This document shows, one piece after another, positions 39,817 through 50,700 of a stretch of 64,000 nucleotides of DNA; position 1 is the first letter of the stretch; each line of letters begins with the position of its first letter. The position numbers were made by a program, and so were the translations under genes. A model generated the notes under the pieces. The model was given only the letters and a program-made list of their open reading frames with translations. It had not been told where the DNA came from and made no database searches. This DNA is from Rhynchospora pubera (lineage: Eukaryota; Streptophyta; Magnoliopsida; Poales; Cyperaceae), in assembly GCA_028095005.1 (NCBI GenBank), contig JAMFTS010000072.1:33921-97920 (forward strand), read 5' to 3'.

Positions 39817-41378
39817 TGCGCAAGGCGGCAGTAAGCAGGCGTAAGGGCACCGGCATCTGGCCGGTGCCCCTCGTCGCGCTGTCTAAGGCAACACCGAACT
39901 ACATGCAAAACTTTCTCGATACGCGAAAAGGTGCTGGAGCGTCTGTATTTTCAGATTATGGGTTAAGTTATATTGGCAATACGGTCTTTGTTACAACTAC
40001 TGCTGACAATGGCTCAAACAGTTCACCTACACCCGGCTCCCTTCGCGCTGCATGCAAGATTAACGGTCCTGTTATCATTCGATTTACCCCTGGTTTGACC
40101 GGAGATATTCTTCCGCCAGCACGACAAGCAATTCCGCTTACCTCTAACACGCTCATTGACGGTTCTGGATTTACTGGAACTGTAAAGTGTGGGCTAAACC
40201 CAGGTGGCGGAATTAGCAACTATGCAGTAATTTTCCTTAGCATTCACGAGCCTTTTGTTTATGGAACTTCACCGAGCAATAAGCAGGTAATGAGTTTCAG
40301 TAACGGCAAGAACGGCTACATGCGCTGGTGTACCTTGTGGGACGGCGGTGACGTTTTAATCGCTTCAGGCGCTTATAATCCTCAGCAGCAGCCAGCCCCT
40401 TATTACTACACTGTCGAAGAGTGCTTACTTGGCCCATCGCCCGGCGAATACGCATTTATGGCTCCCATGCGTGGCGCGTACGTTGACCAGGGTCCTTGGC
40501 AGCCGAACACGGCATACCCGAAGCTCAGTATGGTGACCTATAACGGGCTTACTTGGTATTCTGCCGGACCTATGGCCGCGTCCTCGACGTTTGACCCGAA
40601 GGCCGGTTGGGTTATGCCTGGCATGGTTAACGCAATTGACAACGATGCTCGTAACGGTAAGATTCTTAACTCTGCAGTTGACCACAACTATCTTGACGCT
40701 CACCTAGACGAAGCCGCCGCTTATTCTAGAGCCTGTTACTCGACAATCATCAACAACATCATGCAGGGCGGAACCGTTCGCCAGCCCAAGTCAAAGGGCC
40801 AGGTTATGGACGTTGTTGGAAACCTGTTTGCAAAGTACGGACACCCGTACAGAGCGTATGCTGGAACAAGCGGCTCTAACGTAGGCGGCGCTGTTTCTTG
40901 CGAAGATGAAGCCTTAATGAACATTGAAGGAAACGTCTGGATTCCAAAGGCTGCTGGTGAGCAGGTTTTTGCTATGCCGTGGTCCAGGGCTGACGAGCTT
41001 GGCGTTCCGCGTATGACTGTTGACAGTGACGGCGCGGCTTCGAATGCTATTTCTCAAGAGGGTCTCAAGCAAGGCAACGCTTACATTGCGCCTAACAACT
41101 GGCTTCCCGGAGGTATCACGAAAGCGCAAGGTCTTGCGAACGGTCAGATTCAGCCCATTGCTTCTTACGATGGTTACGACCGGACGGCTAACCGAACAGT
41201 GAACGGTTCTACCATTTCTGGCTACACGCTCGTGATTCCAAGCGTTTCTAGTTATGCTGGTGCAGCCGCTCAAGTTCAGTATTTAGAGTCTAACTGCGGG
41301 AATCCGTTTGCGACAACCAAGCCAAACAGCTGGCGACTTGCTCACGCTGGAGCAGCTGGCAACTTTCCGAACCTTTAA
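39816..41378 (+). CDS. Pectate-lyase-fold surface protein or depolymerase
   Basis: A 520-residue protein whose residues 75-140 match the start of the pectate lyase right-handed beta helix (GSLRAACKINGPVIIRF, then a TLIDGSG turn). An inserted segment near residues 225-270 (GPWQPNTAYPKLSMVTYNGLTWY) looks like a chitin-binding type carbohydrate module. It probably binds or cuts a host cell-surface glycan. A catalytic Arg/Asp set could not be assigned, so it may only bind. TAATG overlap links it to the fibre gene. Confidence 0.78.
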   Translation: MRKAAVSRRKGTGIWPVPLVALSKATPNYMQNFLDTRKGAGASVFSDYGLSYIGNTVFVTTTADNGSNSSPTPGSLRAACKINGPVIIRFTPGLTGDILPPARQAIPLTSNTLIDGSGFTGTVKCGLNPGGGISNYAVIFLSIHEPFVYGTSPSNKQVMSFSNGKNGYMRWCTLWDGGDVLIASGAYNPQQQPAPYYYTVEECLLGPSPGEYAFMAPMRGAYVDQGPWQPNTAYPKLSMVTYNGLTWYSAGPMAASSTFDPKAGWVMPGMVNAIDNDARNGKILNSAVDHNYLDAHLDEAAAYSRACYSTIINNIMQGGTVRQPKSKGQVMDVVGNLFAKYGHPYRAYAGTSGSNVGGAVSCEDEALMNIEGNVWIPKAAGEQVFAMPWSRADELGVPRMTVDSDGAASNAISQEGLKQGNAYIAPNNWLPGGITKAQGLANGQIQPIASYDGYDRTANRTVNGSTISGYTLVIPSVSSYAGAAAQVQYLESNCGNPFATTKPNSWRLAHAGAAGNFPNL

Positions 41379-41387
41379 GGCGTCCTC

Positions 41388-41927
41388 ATGGTAGCGATTA
41401 CGCCGGGCGGCTTTATTGAGTTTGACATCATCGGTGATCGCCGAGGTGTCGAGCGTATGCTTACTAGGCTAGAAACTGCCTTGTCGGCTTCCGGGCTAAC
41501 TTACTGGATGGCCTCCACCATTGCACCCTGGTTACGGCAACGAGCTAAACAGCGCTTTGCTAACGAGGGTGACGATGCTGTAGGTGATTGGGCACCTTTA
41601 GAGCCAGCTACGCAGCAAATTCGTAGCGCGGGGAATTGGCCGGTTGGTGCTTCGGGACCGATCAACCGACGAACCGGGGAACTAGAAGCATACATCACGG
41701 GGTCGGACGCTAGGGTCACAGCGGCGGGCTTTGGTGCTACGTTGACCTACCCTGACGTTAACCCTACGGGCGAATTACGGGACAAGGTTACTACTGCTCA
41801 AGAGGGTCGCGCTGGGCCGCGAACCGTACCTCGTCCGGTGTTAGGTCTTGGGGAGAGAGATTTAGCTTACGTGCTTACTACCTTAGCATTCCACGTTCAA
41901 GGCGGGAGAACTGGTCCAAGTGATTGA
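41388..41927 (+). CDS. Virion morphogenesis (gpG/gp10-like neck) protein
   Basis: A 179-residue protein with helices ending in RQRAKQRFANEG, then DWAPLEPATQQ and NRRTGELEAYITG, the pattern of Mu gpG-type phage virion morphogenesis proteins. It likely joins the neck to the tail tube. Position before the terminator and tube genes agrees. Confidence 0.8.
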   Translation: MVAITPGGFIEFDIIGDRRGVERMLTRLETALSASGLTYWMASTIAPWLRQRAKQRFANEGDDAVGDWAPLEPATQQIRSAGNWPVGASGPINRRTGELEAYITGSDARVTAAGFGATLTYPDVNPTGELRDKVTTAQEGRAGPRTVPRPVLGLGERDLAYVLTTLAFHVQGGRTGPSD

Positions 41928-42411
41928 TCCTAGCGAGCCAATCTTTCCGAATAACGTTGTGCAAATTCTCGCTGCTCGCTTAGGCGCAATTGACAGTGAC
42001 TTAAATGTTTTTCGTCGTCCGCTTAAGCCAACAGACCCGAATCAATGTATCGGGATTACTGCGCAGCTTTGGTATCCTGACGATCAAAGTTACGAACTCA
42101 TTGGGGGTGGGTTTAACCAACCTACTCTTCAAAGATATCAGATCGCTATTCAGGCTTTCATTAAGCATGCTGACGAGGAAGAGGGACTTGCAGCACATTC
42201 GGTGTTGTCTAACGCCGTGCGCACGGTCCTTTACAAGGACGAATCCCTGCGGTTAGCCTTTGGCGGTCTTAAGGTATCTTACGAGAACGGTTCTTCCGAG
42301 CTCCTTAAGAGATGGGGTATCGGGACACAGAGGTATTTCTCTAACGAGATTGAGTCTCAATGGCTTTACCTTTCTACACTGGAGTTCTGGATTGAAACGG
42401 AGAATGATTGA
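41920..42411 (+). CDS. Tail terminator-like protein
   Basis: A 163-residue alpha/beta protein with a central strand-helix-strand layout (YQIAIQAFIKHAD ... LSNAVRTVLYKD), the size and gene position of siphophage tail terminators, which cap the tube. GTG start overlapping the previous gene. Confidence 0.72.
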   Translation: MIDPSEPIFPNNVVQILAARLGAIDSDLNVFRRPLKPTDPNQCIGITAQLWYPDDQSYELIGGGFNQPTLQRYQIAIQAFIKHADEEEGLAAHSVLSNAVRTVLYKDESLRLAFGGLKVSYENGSSELLKRWGIGTQRYFSNEIESQWLYLSTLEFWIETEND

Positions 42412-42686
42412 TGCCTGTTAGCGACGAGCAGCTTCAGACGAAGCGTGACAAGGTGGAGAAGCTGCGCGAGCAGCTTGCCGCCGCCGAGAACACTCGCGAG
42501 ACTAAGGTCCGCGAGACTGAGAACGAGGTTGAGGCTCAGCTTCTCGACCAGGAGGCTAGCGATCTTGAGGCGCGTCTCAAGGTTGCTCGCGAGGCAGCCA
42601 AGGTTGGCGTTATTCGCGAGAGCGCTGGCACCGCACTTACAGACGACCAGGACAACGCGTCTAGTCCTGCCGAGAACAAGGAGTAA
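42411..42686 (+). CDS. Small coiled-coil protein
   Basis: A 91-residue, highly charged protein that is one long coiled coil (repeated Glu/Lys/Arg heptads between residues 5 and 65) plus an acidic tail. TGATG overlap with the tail terminator gene. Perhaps an assembly factor of the tail tube. Confidence 0.72.
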   Translation: MPVSDEQLQTKRDKVEKLREQLAAAENTRETKVRETENEVEAQLLDQEASDLEARLKVAREAAKVGVIRESAGTALTDDQDNASSPAENKE

Positions 42687-42691
42687 GTTAG

Positions 42692-43708
42692 ATGGGTTAC
42701 AGTTCTCAGTCTGGACAGGTTCTTTTCCGAACTCAGTCCACCCCTGGGGTCTTTGCTTCTGATTTCGCCGCTAAGCATATTGCGATGAAGCTTCGGTCTG
42801 GCTCTATGACTCCTAGCCGCGAGCTTCTTGTTACCGACCCGGAGATCGGCGGCGGTCGAGACACCGTTGACGCTTATCTTGGCGCAGTGTCCTGGAGTGG
42901 TGACTACGAGTTCTATGCTCGTATGAACAGCCTTCCTACCCTTCTTAACGCCTGCCTCGGAAGTAATGCTGACGTTCTTGTTGGCACCGCCGGCGCCTGG
43001 AAGCACACGGGGACTCCTCTTGACAGCGCGACTCTTCCTTACCTCAGCATCGAGGAGAAGATTGGGTCCGGCCTTGAGGTTTACCAGTACACGGATGCTG
43101 TCGTTAACACGATGCACCTTGAGGCCGAGGCTAACGGCTACCTTATGGGTACTGCTAGCCTTATCGCTAAGATGCAGGTTGCTGGCGCTACCCCGACTGC
43201 CGCACCTACCTTTGACAACAGCTCGCTGATTGTTGGAACTAATATCACGCTGACTTATAACGGCATTGCCCTTCCGGCCAAGTCGTTTGCGATTGATATT
43301 AACAACAACTTTGAGGACGACGACTATCGCCTTGGCTCGTTCTACATTGGCGATCTTACGGCGAAGTCTCGCGAGGTTACCGGCTCGTTCACGATTCGTC
43401 CGCAGGATTCTTCCCTGTGGCGGCGAGCGGTTTACGGTTCGTCTGCGGCCACGCAGGCCGGTGGTCTCACCAGCAAGGCGCCGCTCGTTATCACCTGCAC
43501 GACTTACGAGGACATCACTGGTTCTAACCCGCTGGTGAAGTCTAGTGTGAAGTTTAACGTCGGTCAGGTTGCTCTTGAGCCCTACGCCTTCGAGCCGAGC
43601 GGCGACGACGTTATCGAGAACGACATTTCTTGGCGCGGGCTTCGTCCGAACCCGGCCAACCCGGTTCTTACGTCCGAGGTTGTCAACGGTCTTGCGACCG
43701 CTGCGTAA
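42692..43708 (+). CDS. Major tail (tube) protein
   Basis: A 338-residue beta-rich protein with the gene position of the tail tube subunit, before chaperones and tape measure. The N-terminal two thirds give the tube fold; the final 90 residues (from about SSLWRRAVYG) are a second beta domain. Codons are optimised, as for a major structural protein. Confidence 0.85.
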   Translation: MGYSSQSGQVLFRTQSTPGVFASDFAAKHIAMKLRSGSMTPSRELLVTDPEIGGGRDTVDAYLGAVSWSGDYEFYARMNSLPTLLNACLGSNADVLVGTAGAWKHTGTPLDSATLPYLSIEEKIGSGLEVYQYTDAVVNTMHLEAEANGYLMGTASLIAKMQVAGATPTAAPTFDNSSLIVGTNITLTYNGIALPAKSFAIDINNNFEDDDYRLGSFYIGDLTAKSREVTGSFTIRPQDSSLWRRAVYGSSAATQAGGLTSKAPLVITCTTYEDITGSNPLVKSSVKFNVGQVALEPYAFEPSGDDVIENDISWRGLRPNPANPVLTSEVVNGLATAA

Positions 43709-43717
43709 GATGTAGTA

Positions 43718-43756
43718 AAGTGCGGCCCGGTGTTCACGAGACGCCGGGCCGCACTT
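43718..43756 (+). terminator. 13-bp hairpin after the tube gene
   Basis: AAGTGCGGCCCGG (43718-43730) pairs perfectly with 43744-43756. It follows the major tail gene by 10 bases and precedes the chaperone gene. There is only a weak T tract, so it may attenuate, keeping tube mRNA more abundant than tape measure mRNA. Confidence 0.75.
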
Positions 43757-43802
43757 GCATGTAAGTAAATTCAACAATTGACCACAGAGAGGGTCTTTAG
43801 AA

Positions 43803-44345
43803 ATGACTGAGATGCAGAACGATGTTGCCGCTCCGGAGCCGAAGGTTGAGTCGGTTGACGTTCCCGAGTATGGCGACTATTGGGGCAGTGACCAGATTGA
43901 GGACTGGTACCTTCCTGACGGCAAGCAGTACTTCCGACTTCAGGTTATGAATGAGGGCGGTAAGGCCAAGTATCAGCGCATCACCAACAAGGACATCATC
44001 CTCGAGAGCAAGACGCAGAACGCTCGTATGTCGGTCAACCCCGTCGAGCAGCGTCACACTCTTATTAAGGTTTCCGTCGTCGGCTGGATGCTGATGCAGA
44101 GGGACGCCAAGGGAGAGTTTTCGCCTGCGCCGTTCTCCGAGCGTAGTCTTGCGGCTTGGCTTGAGGTCGCCCCTCCGAAGATCGTTGAGGACCTTGAGCT
44201 TGCTATTCGTAAGCTCAACCCGTTCCTGATGGACGAGGAGGATATGCCTCTCGAGGAGCTCGATCGAGAGATTGCTCGACTTCAGGAGCTGCGCGACGCC
44301 AAGGAGAAGCGCGACGCGGGGGAAGGCGTTTCCGCGAACAAGTAG
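43803..44345 (+). CDS. Tail assembly chaperone, frame-0 product
   Basis: A 180-residue acidic, helical protein directly before the tape measure gene, the usual place of the first chaperone (lambda gpG). Near its 3' end the sequence G-GGG-GAA (44318-44324) allows a -1 shift into the next frame, giving the longer chaperone. Confidence 0.85.
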   Translation: MTEMQNDVAAPEPKVESVDVPEYGDYWGSDQIEDWYLPDGKQYFRLQVMNEGGKAKYQRITNKDIILESKTQNARMSVNPVEQRHTLIKVSVVGWMLMQRDAKGEFSPAPFSERSLAAWLEVAPPKIVEDLELAIRKLNPFLMDEEDMPLEELDREIARLQELRDAKEKRDAGEGVSANK

Positions 44346-44347
44346 AT

Positions 44348-44599
44348 TTGTTCGTTCGCGGAAAAGAAATTCCAGGTATTCCTGATCCGCTAATCAGATG
44401 GTATATTTTACTTCTATCTACAAAGTGGGCTCACTTGCCCGCGCCCGGCGGCTGGCAAAACCAAAAAGCTGGATTCAAAGACAGAATGCTTTACATAATC
44501 CAGGAGCAAGCCGAACAAGACGAAAAAGAGCGAAAAAAGAAAGAGCGGGAAAATATGGGTCCAAAAGGTATTGACCCTCTCCGCAAAAGTCGTAGATAG
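44348..44599 (+). CDS. Tail assembly chaperone, -1 frame extension
   Basis: An 83-residue helical, Lys/Glu-rich segment in the -1 frame relative to the chaperone. The frame is open back to the slippery G-GGG-GAA at 44318, and the TTG at 44348 has no ribosome binding site. So it is probably made only as a fusion, like lambda gpGT. The fused T-like part binds the tape measure during tail assembly. Confidence 0.75.
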   Translation: MFVRGKEIPGIPDPLIRWYILLLSTKWAHLPAPGGWQNQKAGFKDRMLYIIQEQAEQDEKERKKKERENMGPKGIDPLRKSRR

Positions 44600-44646
44600 A
44601 AGCAACGCACCCCCTCGGTCCTTGCGCAGGGCCGGGGGGGTGCTTT
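44600..44646 (+). terminator. Terminator-like hairpin before tape measure gene
   Basis: A GC-rich stem (GCACCCCCTCGGTCC with GGCCGGGGGGGTGC, some mismatch) ends in TGCTTTAA, close to a classic intrinsic terminator. It lies after the chaperone extension, so transcription of the tape measure gene needs read-through or a promoter in the next 70 bases. Confidence 0.7.
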
Positions 44647-44713
44647 AATCTGCGAACGTCTTTCGGGTACTTAGAGACCCACATTTGACTGATAAAGTCC
44701 AGGGGCGTTTTTC

Positions 44714-47700
44714 TTGAATGCCATTATGAACATCAACGTGCGAGTAGCGTCTGCGAAAGCACAAGCTGAGGTTCGCGCATTACGCGCAGAGGTCGCTCGC
44801 CTTCAGGCGCAAGCCGCTGGTGCCGGTGCCGCTGCCGCAGGCGGGCGTGGCTCCGGTGGCGGTCTGGCCATGCTTGGGTCTGCGGCCGCTTTGTCGCGCA
44901 TGCAGAAATGGGGTAGTCAGTTACAGTGGACGGGACGACAGTTACAGACTAACTTTACACTTCCACTTCTTATTGCAGGCGGTGCTGCGGCAAAGTGGGA
45001 ACTAGATAACGAAAAAGCTTTTACGCACGTCAAGAAGGTTTACGGTGACGTGTCTGCCGCTGCAGCTCAGTTCCGCAAGGAATCAGGCAACCGTATGTCA
45101 CAGAGCGCTGCCGAGACCAAGGCGCAGCGTATTTTCAACGCCGAGCTTCGCTCGTTAGACGAAGCGTTTACGGCTATCTCTAGCCACTATGGCGTGCAGA
45201 AAAAACAAGTTCTTGAGGTAGCTGGCGCCTGGGCTGCTGCTGGTCAGTCAGGGCGGGCTCTTGCTGATTCGGTCAACATGACGATGCAGGCGATGATCCT
45301 TGGCGATATGGACGCGGCGAAGGCAACTCAAGCCTTGATCGGCATTCAGGCACAGTATAACTTAAGTACCAAGCAGCTGGGTTATACTATGGCCGAGCTG
45401 AACGCAATTGAGAACCAAACTGCTGCTTCGTTCCCGGACCTAGTTGAGGGCTTTACTCGAGCAGCTGGTGTTGCACGTGAGGCCGGTGTTGACACCAGGC
45501 ACTTAGGCGCAATGCTTGCTGCGCTCGTTCCCGCGTCCGGCGGTGCTGCGCAAGCCGGTAACGCTCTTAAGACTATTTTCTCACGACTCTTTGCACCTAC
45601 AAAGGAGTCAGCTGAGGTCATGGGCCTCATGGGCATTAATACCAAGGATATGGCTTGGCAAGGGGCGAACGCTACTGAGCGCCTCATGATTATGTCCAAG
45701 AAGTTCAAAGAGCTTAGCGACAGCCAGAAAACTGTTGTTTCAGCTGTTATTGCAAGCCGCTATCAGATTAACAAGTTCAATATTCTGATGGACGAGCTAG
45801 CCAAGAAGAATGGTTACTACCAAAAGGCTCTTGAGGCAACTAGTAACCGTCAGAAGATTTACACACAGATGCAAAAAGAGCTTAACGCGGTTCTTGAGTC
45901 TAACCCGCGCAGGCTCTCTATTCTTTGGACGACCCTCCAGAACGCTTCCGCTGATATTATCCAGCCACTCATTCCGTATATCCTAGCACTTGTTGCTGCT
46001 GTCACTGGATTAATCAAGAAGTTTCAGGGCCTTGACCCAAGTCTTCAGAAGTTTGTTCTTCTTGCTGGATTAACCCTTGCTCTCATTGGCCCGATCATTC
46101 GATACATGAGCAGCCTTGTTGTTCTTGTAGCTGTTCTTGGTAAGGGATTTGTTTTCCTGTTCGGCGGACTTGCTGGTATGCTGCGCGGGTTCGTTGGCCT
46201 GTTCGTCGGTAGCCAGATTGCACGCGGCGGTCTCATCGGCATGGCGGCGACGATCCTCTCTATGCCGTTCCGTGTATTCATGGCTGGTATTGGAGCCATG
46301 ATCGGACAGCTTTCTATTTTCTTTGTTTGGCTTCGAACCACTCCTGCAATTGTTGCCGCGTTTGGTGCTGGCATGGCAGCCATTAGTGGTTTTGTCGGCA
46401 CAGCAATGGTAGGCGCAATTTCGATTGCAACTAAGTACCTGACTATTCTCCGTTCCTTCATGTTCGCTGGAGGGACCATTGCGGGTTACAGCTTATCAGC
46501 TGGCCTTGTCGCGGCGCGAGGCACCATTGCACTTGTGTTCGGCGCATTCGGCGTTGCAGCTCGGGTTGGCATTGTTCGCCTCGGCGTTATTGTTGCAGAA
46601 GGATTAGCGGCGGTTGTTTTGTTCGTTGTCCGCTGGACTGCGAGTATGAACTACATCTCGTACGGTTTTTGGGTTGCCTGGAATGCGATTGCAGCAGCTG
46701 CGTTAAACGCTCACGCTGCTATTGTTGCATCTTGGCGCTATGGCGTAATTGGCCTTTATACTCTTCTTTACACGTCGATTGTTGGCGTTGCGTCGGCTGG
46801 ATATGCTCGACTTGTCGCTTTGCAGGTGACATTCTCGAACAAGACGTTTGCTCTTTACACCACGATGCAGACGCGAGTTCTTACAATCTTTACGGCGATG
46901 CACACTAAGCTGGCAGGGATTGCAGCGGTAGCCTGGACTCGTATTCAGTCTATTATCGCTCTCGGCATGGCGGGTGTTCGCACTATTTTAATTGCTGGCG
47001 GCAAGGCGTTGTTCACGTTATGGACTACAACTCAGGCCGCGATTGTTGCAACTACTACTAAGGCTTGGAAAGCTATTCCCGGCTTAATTGCTGCAGGTTC
47101 AAAAGCGGCGCTAGCCGCTATGACTGGACCTTGGGGCATCCTTGCGGCAGCGATTGTCATTATCGTCGTAGCGTTGCGCGACCAGCTGGCAAAGATTTGG
47201 AACAATCTTACGCATTACTTTGCTGACAGCAGCAACAAGATGACTCAGGCTGTCATTAAGGCTTGGTACGCATTACCCAAGGGTGTTCGCAACGCACTCA
47301 TGGCTGTGGTGAACATGGTCAAGTCTGCCGCTATGGCGATCTACAATCTGTTCAGTTACATTAACCCGTTTGCTCATCACTCGCCTTCGCTGGTTGAGAA
47401 CGTGACCAACGGTATGGCCGAGGTGCAAAAGCAGTTTGCTAGTCTTGATTCTGTAGAGGGTCACATCAAGGGTGCGTACGCTGCAATTAAGGCATTTGGC
47501 AAGGCTACTGCATCTCTTCGGGGACGAGCTGACTCGTTTGACCAAGCGGAGCAAATTGCCAAGATCAAGAAATTCATGCCTGGCGCTGTTGCCGAGTATT
47601 ACCGTATGGCTGGCGTACTCAAGACGCTCAACCAAGACCTTGCGCAGATTAACGCTCAGGTCGAAAAGCAGCAGGCTGTTGTTGACGCATGGAAAAACAA

Positions 47701-50700
47701 GCTCGACGCCGCAAACGCAGCTCTTGACGCACAGTCTGACAAGCTCGACAAGCTCAAGGATATTGCGTCTGCTTACCAGGATAAGTTAGACGCCTCTAAG
47801 GACGCACTTAGCAACTACGCCTCCGCGCCCCTCGTTGGAATGCGCGAGGTAGAGGATCAAATTTTCGCCAACGAAATGGCGCAGAAAAAGCTTCAGCTTC
47901 AGATGCTGAAGATGGGTGACACCGGCGACATTGATAAGCTTAAAGACAAGCTTGCAATGCTTCAGGGCGCTCAGGAGAATCTGCTTGGCGAGCGCAATGA
48001 CCTACGCGGCGCTGGTGCTGGCTCGGAAATTCTCTCGGTCTACGACGACCAGCTCAAGGCTATGGAAGAGCAGCGCAAAGCTGTTGCCGACCAGATGAAG
48101 CCTATCCAGGATATGAGTGACGCGCTCGCTGAGCTTCAGCGTCAAGCGCAGATCATGGACCTAGAGAAGTCCCTGAAGTTCGATCCACTTACACGATCCA
48201 TTGACCAGGCTGCCAACGCGGTTCGCGAGATGCCTTTCGATGAGATCATGGCGGGCATCAAGAAGTCTAAAGACGAGATTGCTTTATACACGACGCAGGT
48301 GGACGCCGCTAACGATGCAGTGAAGCGTCAGGAAGAAGTAGTTAAGTCTGCTACCGTTGCGCGAGATGCTATCTCGGCTCGCTACGATCAGGAGCAAAAG
48401 CAGCTCGACGCACTGAAGGATCGTTACGACAAGGTCAACGACGCGATTCAAGCAATTAAGCAGTCTATGGACGACGCCGCGTCGGCTGCCGACAGGCTAC
48501 AGCAAGCTCAGGACGACGCGCAGCGTGCTCGCGATGCCGCCAAGCAAGCCAAGAAGGCTGGCGCTGGACCAAAGGCTCACGAGCTTTCGCCTGGCGGGCA
48601 GAACTTCATGGACGCCGCTGGCGGTAACTTCGAAAACCAGTTTGGCGCTGGTATTCCGAAGCGTGCTGACTTTAGTTCTCAAGCTGCTGACATTGACAAG
48701 TTCACTAAGGATTTGCAGAAGCAGACTGGCGATATGTTCGGCAGCCTGAACCCTTTTGACTCGATCAAGAAAAAGTGGGGCGAGTTCAAGAAGTGGCTCG
48801 GCGGCATTGTGCCTGACCTCAAGGCCGGATTTGGCGATATGGTCAACAATGCACTGAGTGGTATCAATATCGACACTGGCGATATCAGCAAAAAGTGGAA
48901 CTCATTTTGGGACGGGTTCAAGAAAACGATCAGTACAGTTTGGGACTGGATCAAAAAGATTTTTCAGCTGTTCTGGCCTGACATCAAGCGAATTTTCGAG
49001 GCGCTAAAGGGCGCTGCTGAAGAGGCAGGAAAGCAGCTTGGTCCGTTCTTCAAAGACTTGATTCCGCTCGTTAAGCCTGTTGCAAAAATCTTTGGTCAAG
49101 TCGCTCTTGCAATTGGTTCGGTTCTTCTGCCCGTCATTAAGATTCTTGTTTCGATGTTTACGTCAGCGCTTGGTCCCGCACTTAAGGGCATCATTGCAAT
49201 TATCGGAAACGTGCTTCAGGTAATCAAGGGCATTGTCGAAGTTATTGTTGGCGTTATTCAGATCATTTGGGGCGCACTTACTGGCGACAACCAAATGGTT
49301 CTTGACGGCGTGAAGAATCTCCTCCACGGGCTCTATGATATTTTCGCTGGCACGTTCGGTGCTATTTGGGGACTCATTAAGGGCGTGTTCGGAACCATTT
49401 GGGGATTAGCCAAGGGGTTCGTTACAGGCATTGTAGAGTTCTTCAAGTGGCTCTACGATGTCTTGGTTGGTCACTCGATTATTCCAGACCTTGTTCACGC
49501 TATTGTAGACTTTTTCAATTGGATGATTGCGCCTATCAAGGCAGTCTGGAATGCGATCACCGCTAGCGTTCAATGGCTTGGTGACACTCTTGGTTCTATC
49601 TGGAATGGGATCAAAGATGTCATTGGTGGAGTCTGGGACTGGATTTCGCAAAAGATTAGCGATGTATGGAACTGGATTAAGACTAATGTTGTTGCTATCA
49701 TTCAGGCTGACCTTGAAGTTCTAAAGGCTATTTGGAACGGTCTTAAGACTGCTGTTGGAGCAGTGTGGGACTGGATTTCTAAAAAGATCAGTGATGTTTG
49801 GAACTGGCTTAAGTCTAACGTTGTCGCTATTATCAAGGCTGACATTGAAGTCCTAAAGGCTGTCTGGAACGGTCTTAAGACTGCTATCGGTGCGGTGTGG
49901 GACTGGATCAAGGAAAAGATTAGCAACGTCTGGAACTGGATTAAGCAAAACATTTTCGTAGTTATTACTGCAGCTATTGCGGTATTTAAGTCCACGTGGC
50001 AGAGCCTTAAGGACAAGCTTGGTGATGTTTGGGATGGAATCAAGAACGTCGTCCAGGGAGCGTGGAATAACCTTAAGGGCAATTTTGATCGCCTTAAGGA
50101 CATTGCCGGAAGCATTGGCGACAAGTTCCGTGATCTGAAGAATCGTATTGGCGACATCTTTGGTGGCATCAAGAGTGCAATCGGAGGCGCCGTCGATTGG
50201 ATTAGGGACAAGATCAACGGCGCGCTTGGTCTGATCGGAAAGATTAAGGACAAGATCGGTGGAGTGTTCGGAGGCGTCGGAGGGTTCATCGGCGGTCTGT
50301 TTGCCGCAGGCGGCGTAATTCCCTACGCTGACGGCGGCGCGGTTGCTACGCGACGTAAGAACGGTGGACCGTTCTCTACCAAGAGTCCTATCGCGCTGGT
50401 TGGCGAAGGCAGCAAGACTTACAAGGAATACGTCATTCCGACGGACCCGCAGTACCACACCCGAGCGGTAAAGATTTGGCAGCAGACGGGTATGGATTTG
50501 GGTGTGTTACCGAAGAACGTTATTCCTTTAGCCGCCGGTGGCATAACGGCCATGAATGCGCGGAGTAACCAATCCGCCCGGCTCCAGGGGGCCACGGCGG
50601 GCACGGTCAACTACAACGTGACCACTACCCAAACGATCAACATTACGGGTAACCTGGAGTTCCCGAACATCAGTAATGGCGACGACGCTGAAGAGTTTAT

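Noticed and set aside
42536..43777. 413-codon minus-strand frame opposite the tail tube gene
   Set aside because: Same shadow effect over an optimised structural gene; it also runs across the hairpin at 43718.
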